Assembly: GCA_024277555.1 (NCBI GenBank)
Contig: JAJRUY010000334.1
Location: forward strand, 1-6,280
DNA: 6,280 nt
Direction of reading: 5' to 3'
Source of the DNA: Gammaproteobacteria bacterium
GTDB taxonomy: Bacteria; Pseudomonadota; Gammaproteobacteria; Chromatiales; Chromatiaceae
Shown piece after piece: positions 1-4,952 of the stretch (the stretch's first letter is position 1; every line of letters starts with the position of its first letter). Both the position numbers and the translations under genes were made by a program. The notes beneath the pieces were generated by a model that did no database searches, was not told the origin of the DNA, and saw nothing but the letters and a program-made list of their open reading frames with translations.

Positions 1-3
1 AGA

Positions 4-84
4 TTGTTGTTCAGAGGCGAATTTCTGATCGAATCAATAGCCCAAGCTATTGATGAGTGAAGAAATATCGTCTCTGGGCAACAA
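4..84. repeat. Long imperfect palindrome (hairpin or MITE-like element)
   Basis: The two halves are reverse complements over about 80 bases. The inner stem, 33-41 with 46-54, is a perfect 9 bp closed by the 4-base loop CCAA. After a roughly 6x6 internal loop (27-32 against 55-60), the outer stem pairs 4-26 with 61-84, with only one bulged base (A67). The three non-Watson-Crick positions in the outer stem (17/71, 11/77 and 10/78) would all be G-U wobbles if the plus strand were transcribed, so the fold is compatible with an RNA. No transposase is present and there is no T-tract after the stem, so it is not a standard terminator. It could be a mobile palindromic repeat, the remnant of an insertion sequence end, or a structured RNA. 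The structure is read directly from the sequence; its nature is unknown. Confidence 0.7.
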
Positions 85-94
85 GATCGGTGCA

Positions 95-180
95 AGGGCG
101 GACTTAACAAACACCCGGTAACATATTGCACTTTGCTAATAGTAGGTGTAATAGTTAATAAAAATAGCATCTTATGGGCA
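95..180. other. Intergenic stretch with no recognisable feature
   Basis: This AT-leaning stretch lies between the two palindromic elements. I see no convincing reading frame, hairpin or ribosome binding site. A TTGCAC at 126-131 followed 17 bases later by TAATAG (149-154) is only a weak promoter resemblance. If real, it would drive a short plus-strand transcript through the REP-like element towards the terminator at 332-358. Confidence 0.4.
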
Positions 181-281
181 CCTCGAAAAATCGTCATTCC
201 GGCGGAAGCCGGAATCCATAACTTGCTGATTTATATGGACCCCGGCTTTCGCCGGGGTGACGAAAAACGAATTATTCGAGG
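181..281. repeat. REP-like twin-hairpin intergenic element
   Basis: Two perfect 8-bp stems sit side by side. ATTCCGGC (196-203) pairs with GCCGGAAT (208-215) around loop GGAA, and ACCCCGGC (239-246) pairs with GCCGGGGT (251-258) around loop TTTC. Between them CCATA (216-220) is complementary to TATGG (234-238). Outside them TCGTC (191-195) matches GACGA (259-263), and further out CCTCGAA (181-187) matches TTCGAGG (275-281). The whole unit could fold as a cruciform. The CGTCATTCCGGC...GCCGGGGTGACG style is typical of REP/BIME-like or MITE-like repeats dispersed in proteobacterial intergenic regions. The outer 7-bp arms may be its true ends or chance. No RAYT-type transposase is in the window. 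Reading frames through it, giving peptide like VIPAEAGIH, are artefacts of the repeat. Confidence 0.85.
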
Positions 282-288
282 TTCCCTT

Positions 289-333
289 ATGTTGTTATTT
301 CAGTGTCCAGGTGAAACATCCGGGCTAGCATAG
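289..333 (+). CDS. Possible 14-residue leader peptide ORF upstream of typA
   Basis: An ATG at 289 opens a 14-codon frame (MLLFQCPGETSGLA) ending at TAG 331-333. A Shine-Dalgarno-like GAGG at 278-281 precedes the ATG by 7 bases, which is good spacing. The stop codon overlaps the first bases of the intrinsic terminator stem (332-350), a layout seen in attenuators and leader-peptide systems. The peptide has no run of a single regulatory amino acid beyond two adjacent Leu, so classical amino-acid attenuation is not evident. The GAGG also lies in the right arm of the repeat element, so the arrangement may be coincidental. Nothing shows translation; this is a candidate only. Confidence 0.2.
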   Translation: MLLFQCPGETSGLA

Positions 334-358
334 GGGGCTGTTCGCCCCCTGTTTTTTT
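332..358 (+). terminator. Rho-independent terminator
   Basis: A perfect 7-bp stem, AGGGGGC (332-338) with GCCCCCT (344-350), closes a 5-base loop TGTTC. It is followed by one G and seven T residues (352-358). This is a textbook plus-strand intrinsic terminator. It is not preceded by an obvious full-length gene, so it ends either a transcript entering from beyond the left edge, a short RNA from the 95-330 region, or a leader transcript of typA. Confidence 0.85.
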
Positions 359-387
359 GACCAGTGATCCGGGATTCAGGGTATAAT
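357..387 (+). promoter_or_regulatory. Sigma70-like promoter of typA
   Basis: TATAAT at 382-387 is a perfect -10 hexamer. TTGACC at 357-362 matches five of six -35 bases, but the 19-base spacer is longer than the ideal 17. Transcription would start near 394, leaving a leader of about 26 bases before the GTG at 420, with no clear Shine-Dalgarno sequence. The first two bases of the -35 are the last two T residues of the preceding terminator tract, so the upstream transcript ends where this promoter begins. Confidence 0.65.
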
Positions 388-419
388 CCGCCCCCTTTCT
401 CCTGCCCGGCCTGCAAACT

Positions 420-2237
420 GTGATTACCAATCTCCGCAATATCGCCATCATCGCCCATGTTGACCATGGCAAAACCACTCTTGTTGATGAACTGCTGAAG
501 CAGTCCGGCACTCTTGGCGAGCGCTTTGGTGAGGTGGAGCGGGTAATGGACTCCAATGACCTGGAAAAGGAGCGGGGTATCACCATCCTGTCCAAGAACA
601 CCGCGATCAACTGGAAGGACTACCGCATCAATATCGTAGATACCCCCGGCCATGCGGACTTTGGTGGCGAGGTGGAGCGGGTGCTGTCCATGGTGGATTC
701 AGTGCTGCTGTTGGTGGATGCGGTGGAAGGTCCCATGCCACAGACGCGCTTCGTCACCCAGAAGGCTTTTGAGCACGGCCTGCGCCCGATTGTGGTGGTG
801 AACAAGATCGACCGTGATGGCGCCCGTCCGGACTGGGCTGTGGATCAGGTGTTTGATCTGTTCGACCGCCTTGGCGCGACCGATGAACAGCTGGACTTCC
901 CCATCATCTACGCCTCGGCGATCAACGGCTATGCTTCCGATGACAGTGATGTGCGTGATGGGGACATGACGCCTCTGTTTCAGGCCATTATCGACAACTG
1001 CCCGCTGCCGGATGTCGATCCCGACGGGCCTTTCCAGATGCAGATTTCCAACCTGGACTACAGCAGCTATGTGGGAGCAATCGCTGTTGGCAGAATCACC
1101 CGCGGCAGGGTGCGCCCCAACCAGCAGGTCGTGGTGCACAAATATGACGGTACGGAACACAAGTCCAGGATCGGGCTGGTTTATGGTTATATGGGGTTGC
1201 AGCGCCATGAAATACAGGAGGCAGGCGCCGGCGATATTATCGCTATCACGGGTATTGAGGCGCCCAATGTATCGGATACCCTGTGTGACCCGGAGCATAT
1301 CGAGGCTCTGCCATTGCTGACCGTGGATGAACCCACGGTATCCATGACCTTCCAGGTCAACACCTCGCCTTTTGCGGGTAAGGAAGGCAAGTACCTGACC
1401 TCCCGGCAACTCAAGGAACGTCTCGAGCGCGAGCTGATCGCCAACGTGGCTCTGCGGGTGGAAGAGGGTACGGATCCGGAGAAATTCAAGGTTTCCGGCC
1501 GTGGCGAGCTGCACCTTTCCATTTTGCTGGAGAACATGCGCCGCGAAGGCTTCGAGCTGGCGGTTTCCCGGCCGGAGGTTATTTTCCGCGAGATCGACGG
1601 CGAAGTCTGCGAACCCTATGAACAGCTGACCGTGGATGTGGAAGAACAGCACCAGGGCGCCATGATGGAGGCGTTGGGAGCACGCAAGGGGCAACTCAAG
1701 GACATGACTCCCGATGGCAACGGGCGCGTACGCCTGGACTATATTATTCCTTCCCGTGGATTGATCGGATTTCAGACGGAATTCATGACCTGCACTTCCG
1801 GCACCGGACTTATGTATCATGTTTTCGATCACTATGGCCCTGCCCAGCACGGCGGTATCGCACCGCGCAGCAACGGGGTGCTGATCTCCAACAGCATGGG
1901 CAAGGCACTGGCCTATGCCCTGTTCAACCTGCAGGAACGCGGAAAGCTGTTTGTGGAGCATGCCCAGGATGTGTATGAGGGGCAGGTCATCGGCCTGCAC
2001 TCCCGCGACAACGATCTGACGGTAAACCCCACCAAGGGCAAGCAGCTTACCAATGTGCGTGCTTCGGGGAAGGATGAGTCATTGATTCTGACCCCGCCCG
2101 TGGTTTTTTCCCTGGAGCAGGCTCTGGAGTTTATCGAAGATGACGAGCTGGTGGAAATAACCCCCAGCGCCATTCGCCTGCGCAAGAAATTCCTCAAGGA
2201 ACACGAAAGGAAAAAGGCGCGCCGCGAGAAGAGCTGA
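420..2237 (+). CDS. typA: Translational GTPase TypA/BipA
   Basis: TypA (BipA) is a ribosome-binding GTPase of the elongation-factor superfamily, linked in other bacteria to 50S assembly, cold growth and stress adaptation. All GTPase motifs are visible: G1 AHVDHGKT (12-19), the switch-I ERGITI segment (51-56), G3 DTPGH (74-78), G4 NKID (128-131) and G5 SA (166-167). An EF-G-like beta-barrel domain II, domains III and V, and the TypA-specific C-terminal domain follow. At 605 residues it matches the usual family length and appears intact. The start is GTG at 420: the N-terminus MITNLRNIAIIAHVDHGKTT begins where TypA proteins normally do, and no better start lies upstream. No Shine-Dalgarno sequence is evident. 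Expression probably comes from the promoter at 357-387. The stop codon is 17 bp from that of convergent ycgL, so the two transcripts may overlap. Confidence 0.98.
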   Translation: MITNLRNIAIIAHVDHGKTTLVDELLKQSGTLGERFGEVERVMDSNDLEKERGITILSKNTAINWKDYRINIVDTPGHADFGGEVERVLSMVDSVLLLVDAVEGPMPQTRFVTQKAFEHGLRPIVVVNKIDRDGARPDWAVDQVFDLFDRLGATDEQLDFPIIYASAINGYASDDSDVRDGDMTPLFQAIIDNCPLPDVDPDGPFQMQISNLDYSSYVGAIAVGRITRGRVRPNQQVVVHKYDGTEHKSRIGLVYGYMGLQRHEIQEAGAGDIIAITGIEAPNVSDTLCDPEHIEALPLLTVDEPTVSMTFQVNTSPFAGKEGKYLTSRQLKERLERELIANVALRVEEGTDPEKFKVSGRGELHLSILLENMRREGFELAVSRPEVIFREIDGEVCEPYEQLTVDVEEQHQGAMMEALGARKGQLKDMTPDGNGRVRLDYIIPSRGLIGFQTEFMTCTSGTGLMYHVFDHYGPAQHGGIAPRSNGVLISNSMGKALAYALFNLQERGKLFVEHAQDVYEGQVIGLHSRDNDLTVNPTKGKQLTNVRASGKDESLILTPPVVFSLEQALEFIEDDELVEITPSAIRLRKKFLKEHERKKARREKS

Positions 2238-2258
2238 CCAGACGGCAGCCTGGTTCAG
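2234..2258. other. Hairpin spanning the convergent typA/ycgL stop codons
   Basis: CTGACCAG (2234-2241) pairs with CTGGTTCAG (2250-2258) as 8 bp with one bulged T, around an 8-base loop. It includes both stop codons. There is no T-tract on either strand, so it is not a standard intrinsic terminator. It could slow polymerase or protect 3' ends from both directions, or mean nothing. Confidence 0.3.
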
Positions 2259-2524
2259 TCCTCGTTTCCATAATACATATCTGGACGCAGGTTTGGCGGC
2301 ATCTGCAGGAAATACCCTTCGTCCTGCAGCTGCTGCATAACCCTGGCCGTGTTCACTCTGGCCAGTGGTCGTTCCTGGTGCAGATCCAGCTGCATCACCA
2401 GGCTGGGCTGTCCGAATCTGGCCATCAGCAGTTCCGGTACTTCTACGAAATCATCTTCCTTGGCCAGGTACAGGTACATCTCGTCTTTCTTGCTGCTTTT
2501 GTAGATCCAGCAGGTTTGATTCAT
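2255..2524 (-). CDS. ycgL: YcgL-family protein
   Basis: This 89-residue protein matches the YcgL family (PF05166), small soluble gammaproteobacterial proteins whose biochemical role is not established. Diagnostic stretches are the N-terminal YKSSKKDEMYLYL (8-20), then KEDDF and VPELLMARFGQP, and a C-terminal GYFLQMPP segment; E. coli YcgL has closely similar ones. The length is near the family norm, shorter than E. coli YcgL mainly through trimmed ends. The ATG at 2524-2522 is well placed, but no Shine-Dalgarno sequence is seen upstream. The gene is convergent with typA and divergent from the lipoprotein operon, with 19 bp between start codons. In several relatives ycgL lies next to rnd (RNase D), which is not present here. 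Confidence 0.93.
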   Translation of the reverse strand: MNQTCWIYKSSKKDEMYLYLAKEDDFVEVPELLMARFGQPSLVMQLDLHQERPLARVNTARVMQQLQDEGYFLQMPPNLRPDMYYGNED

Positions 2525-2544
2525 TTGCGCTACTATTCATAGTA
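2525..2544. promoter_or_regulatory. Divergent 19-bp control region with perfect inverted repeat
   Basis: Only 19 bp separate the ycgL and lipoprotein start codons. TACTAT (2531-2536) and ATAGTA (2539-2544) form a perfect 6-bp inverted repeat with a 2-base spacer, and the right arm runs into the lipoprotein ATG. Each arm reads as TACTAT on its own strand, a four-of-six match to a -10 box, so this could be a pair of back-to-back -10 elements or a small operator. Any -35 boxes would lie inside the opposite genes. Neither gene has a visible Shine-Dalgarno sequence here, so transcripts may be leaderless or nearly so. The repeat is certain; the function is inferred. Confidence 0.4.
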
Positions 2545-3095
2545 TGAAGAAGGTGTTTTATTTTAGCGTAATTTGCCTGTGGCTGACCGGATGTGCTTCC
2601 AGTCTTCCCCGAACCATTGCCGAAGCGCAAGTGGAATCCATCTCTGCCCGGCAAGTGCAACAAACTCCTGATGCCTATAGAGGCAAACAGGTGCGCTGGG
2701 GTGGCGAGGTTCTCGAGGTTTCCAACATCGAGAAATATACTGATGTACTGATTCTGGGGCGGGAGCTGAAGAAAAATGGCGAGCCGCTGAAGAACAGCCG
2801 GGTGGATGCGCGTTTTATCGCCCGCTTTCCCGGCTTTCGAGAACCCTCGGAGTGTGGCCAGGGTCGGCGCATAACCGTAACGGGCGTCGTGTCTGGTGTA
2901 GAGGTGCGCAATGTCGGGGAATATCCCTATTCCTATCCTGTGGTGAACGCGGCGGAAGATCATTGCTGGCCGGAAAAGAAGATCCATGATCATTATCCTT
3001 ACTATCCGTACTCTTATCCGCCCTATTATGGATGGAGGCGCTATCCGGGCGGGTATCCCTGGTGGTCCTATCCCGGCTACCCTTACTGGTGGTGA
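2544..3095 (+). CDS. Slp-family outer-membrane lipoprotein with aromatic C-terminal tail
   Basis: The first 17 residues form a lipoprotein signal: a KK pair, a hydrophobic core and the lipobox LTGC, with Cys17 as the predicted lipidation site. Ala follows the Cys, so under the Lol +2 rule it should go to the outer membrane. Residues 36-147 resemble the Slp domain (PF03843), with the WGG motif at 52-54, a G-EPL segment, a GFREP segment and ITVTG. E. coli Slp is a starvation- and stationary-phase-induced lipoprotein. Residues 148-183 are an extreme low-complexity tail with 12 Tyr, 5 Trp and 8 Pro in 36 residues, ending YPYWW; this is not part of the core domain. It is the first gene of a four-gene cluster and is followed after 2 bp by a paralogue. 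The start ATG overlaps the palindrome of the divergent control region. Confidence 0.93.
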   Translation: MKKVFYFSVICLWLTGCASSLPRTIAEAQVESISARQVQQTPDAYRGKQVRWGGEVLEVSNIEKYTDVLILGRELKKNGEPLKNSRVDARFIARFPGFREPSECGQGRRITVTGVVSGVEVRNVGEYPYSYPVVNAAEDHCWPEKKIHDHYPYYPYSYPPYYGWRRYPGGYPWWSYPGYPYWW

Positions 3096-3097
3096 GC

Positions 3098-3613
3098 ATG
3101 CGCCCGTTTTTTCTACTTTTGCTTTTGTTGCTGCTGACCGCCTGCAGTACCGGCGGCAGGGTGCAATCTTCCGGCATTACGCCCGCAACTCTTTCACTCA
3201 GCGCAGATAGCAGCGTCAAGGGCAAGAGCTTTACCTGGGGTGGCAGCGTCTTGTCGGTGAAGAACCTGAAAGATCGCACGCTGGTGGAGGTCATGGCCTA
3301 TCCCCTGAATGCAAAAGGGCTGCCGCTTGGCAAGGGTGGTATGCAAGGGAGATTTCTTGCGGAATATTCCGGTTTTCTTGAACCTGCGGAGTATCCGCAG
3401 GGACAACTGATTACAGTAACTGGCCCCCTGCTTGGCTATGTCGACGGCAAGGTGGGTGCGGCGGACTATCGCTTTCCCGTCTTGCAGGCGGAGCAAATCA
3501 AACGTTGGCCGGATTCCAGGCTCTACAGGCGTGGTGACAAGCCCAGGGTCAACCTCGGGGTTGGCTTTGGCAGTGGCGGCTATCGTGGCATCGGCATAGG
3601 AATTGGTTTTTGA
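3098..3613 (+). CDS. Second Slp-family outer-membrane lipoprotein (tandem paralogue)
   Basis: This 171-residue protein starts at ATG 3098, 2 bp after the preceding stop. A longer frame opens at 3032, but it would bury the signal peptide and overlap the upstream gene. The start chosen gives MRPFF, eight Leu in a row, then lipobox LTAC with Cys16 as the lipidated residue; Ser at +2 suggests outer-membrane sorting. The Slp domain is collinear with the upstream gene: WGG at 47-49, a KGLPL segment, GFLEPAE, ITVTG and a late RWP. The C-terminus is Gly-rich with alternating Gly and hydrophobic residues, ending GIGIGIGF, unlike the Tyr/Trp tail of its neighbour. Translation is probably coupled to the upstream gene through GGTGGTGAG at the junction. 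It overlaps the MOSC gene by 4 bp. Confidence 0.92.
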   Translation: MRPFFLLLLLLLLTACSTGGRVQSSGITPATLSLSADSSVKGKSFTWGGSVLSVKNLKDRTLVEVMAYPLNAKGLPLGKGGMQGRFLAEYSGFLEPAEYPQGQLITVTGPLLGYVDGKVGAADYRFPVLQAEQIKRWPDSRLYRRGDKPRVNLGVGFGSGGYRGIGIGIGF

Positions 3614-4404
3614 GCATTGTTCTGGGTGGATTGCACCGCTATCCGGTAAAGTCCCTGCGGGGAGAGAGCCTGGCTTCCATGGAAGTGGGAGCCCGGGGGT
3701 TGTTGTATGACAGGCACTGGATGCTGGTGAATGAGGAGGGTCGTTTTCTGACCCAGCGGGAACTGCCGCGCATGGTGCTGGTGCGCCCGCAGCCGCAGGA
3801 ATCTGGCTTGGTTCTGCGCGCTCCCGGCATGTCTGATCTGCAGGTGCAGGCGGATTCCGATGAGCAGTTGCAGGTGCATATCTGGCGCGACCTGTGTACC
3901 GCCAGGGTAATGAGTCTGGCGGCGGATCAATGGTTGAGTGACTTTCTGGGAGTTGCCTGCCAGCTGGTGTACTTGCCGGATGGGCAGGTTCGACAGGTGG
4001 ATCAGAACTACGCCAAAATTCAAGACCAGGTGGGTTTTGCTGACGGCTTTCCCTTTTTGCTGATTTCCCGTGCATCCCTGGATGACCTGAACCGGCGTAT
4101 GGGTTTGTCTTTGCCCATGGAGCGTTTCCGACCCAATTTGGTAGTCGAGGGTTGTGAAGCCTATGCGGAAGACGGCTGGAAACGTATTCGTATTGGGGAT
4201 CTGGAATTTCGCGTGGTCAAGCCCTGTTCGCGTTGCGTCATCCCTACGGTAGACCAGGAAACCGGGCAACGCACGGGCAAGGAGCCACTGAAAACCCTCG
4301 CCACCTATCGAAAACAGGGGCACCAGGTCTGTTTTGGTCAGAACCTTATCCATGATTCCCGTGGACAACTGCAAACCGGCATGCCGGTGGAGATTCTGGA
4401 ATGA
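3610..4404 (+). CDS. MOSC-domain protein (YcbX/mARC-like, no ferredoxin domain)
   Basis: The N-terminal half is a MOSC_N beta-barrel (PF03476) opening with HRYPVKSLRGE (9-19), DRHWMLV and GRFLTQRELP. The C-terminal half is a MOSC domain (PF03473) with FRPNLVV and KPCSRCVIPTVDQETG. Cys209 in this motif is the expected molybdenum ligand by analogy with mARC/YcbX proteins, which reduce N-hydroxylated compounds with molybdenum cofactor. At 264 residues it lacks the C-terminal 2Fe-2S ferredoxin domain of E. coli YcbX, so an external electron donor would be needed. The start is TTG at 3610, sharing TTGA with the previous stop and preceded by AGGA at 3598-3601, 8 bases away. The next in-frame ATG (3679) would delete the conserved N-terminal strand. 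It overlaps the following gene by 4 bp (ATGA). The substrate is unknown. Confidence 0.93.
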   Translation: MSIVLGGLHRYPVKSLRGESLASMEVGARGLLYDRHWMLVNEEGRFLTQRELPRMVLVRPQPQESGLVLRAPGMSDLQVQADSDEQLQVHIWRDLCTARVMSLAADQWLSDFLGVACQLVYLPDGQVRQVDQNYAKIQDQVGFADGFPFLLISRASLDDLNRRMGLSLPMERFRPNLVVEGCEAYAEDGWKRIRIGDLEFRVVKPCSRCVIPTVDQETGQRTGKEPLKTLATYRKQGHQVCFGQNLIHDSRGQLQTGMPVEILE

Positions 4405-4946
4405 CGGATGCAATTGCGCAAACCCGCTGCTGGGTAAAGGAGGTGGTGATTGGTCTGAACCTCTGCCCCTTTGCCCGCATCCCCTTCGAGGCTGGAAGCA
4501 TTCGCTACCAGTTGTGCGAGGCTGTAGAAAACGATGCCGTGTATGCTGCTCTGATTCAGGAGCTGGCAGTATTCGCACAACTGCCACCAGAAGAGGCGGA
4601 AACCGGATTATTTATTGTATCCCGGGGGCTGGTGGATTTTGACAGCTATCTGGATGTGCTTGAAGATGCCCAGGCAGCATTGGAAGAGGCAGGCCTGGAG
4701 GGCATGCTGCAACTGGCCAGTTTTCACCCCGACTATTGTTTTGAGGGAATGGAAGTGGATGATCCGGCCAACTATACCAACCGTTCACCTTATCCCATGT
4801 TTCATCTGATTCGCCAGGACGGGTTGGCAGCGGCCCTGGAAAGCTGGCCGGACCCTGAGTCCATCCCCCGGCGCAATGTCGCCCTGTTGCGGGAGATGGG
4901 GGCGGATACCATGTGCAGACTGCTGGACAGGTGCAGGGAATCATAG
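4401..4946 (+). CDS. DUF1415 family protein
   Basis: This 181-residue soluble protein belongs to the uncharacterised DUF1415 family (PF07209). Family-type segments are Trp11 followed by GLNLCPFA (18-25), FIVSRG (71-76), FHPDYCFEG (108-116) and NRSPYPMFHLIR (127-138). The conserved Cys22 and the FHPDY and NRSPYP motifs suggest an active or binding site, but no activity is established and I do not assign one. The ATG at 4401 overlaps the MOSC stop as ATGA and is preceded by GGAG (4389-4392) at 8 bases, so it is translationally coupled and the last gene of the lipoprotein-MOSC operon. The stop TAG is only 6 bp from the convergent sensor gene's stop, with no terminator between. No signal peptide or membrane segment is seen. 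Confidence 0.92.
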   Translation: MTDAIAQTRCWVKEVVIGLNLCPFARIPFEAGSIRYQLCEAVENDAVYAALIQELAVFAQLPPEEAETGLFIVSRGLVDFDSYLDVLEDAQAALEEAGLEGMLQLASFHPDYCFEGMEVDDPANYTNRSPYPMFHLIRQDGLAAALESWPDPESIPRRNVALLREMGADTMCRLLDRCRES

Positions 4947-4952
4947 AACAGG

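Noticed and set aside
1..60. Open frame of 19 codons entering from the left edge and ending at TGA 58-60 (..LIESIAQAIDE)
   Set aside because: It could be the tail of a gene, but the whole stretch is one arm and loop of a long palindrome. I recognise no family, and too little is visible to call it.
53..121. 22-codon frame beginning ATGAGTGAAGAA
   Set aside because: No Shine-Dalgarno sequence, no recognisable product, and half of it is the right arm of the palindrome.
133..333. 66-codon plus-strand frame starting at TTG
   Set aside because: It runs straight through the REP-like element, and its peptide (VIPAEAGIH, DPGFRRGDE) is the well-known translation artefact of such repeats. There is no good ribosome binding site at the TTG.
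699..2000. 433-codon minus-strand frame inside typA
   Set aside because: It is antisense to a clearly conserved GTPase, with no recognisable domains. Long antisense frames are common in moderately GC-rich coding DNA.
3032..3097. Upstream extension of the second lipoprotein to ATG 3032
   Set aside because: It would place 22 residues before a perfect lipoprotein signal peptide and overlap the first lipoprotein by 64 bases. ATG 3098 is the natural start.
3194..4587. Two long minus-strand frames (3194-4075 and 3580-4587) opposite the lipoprotein and MOSC genes
   Set aside because: Their composition is rich in Pro, Arg, Gln and His with no domain signal, and the plus-strand frames match known families throughout. 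They are shadows.
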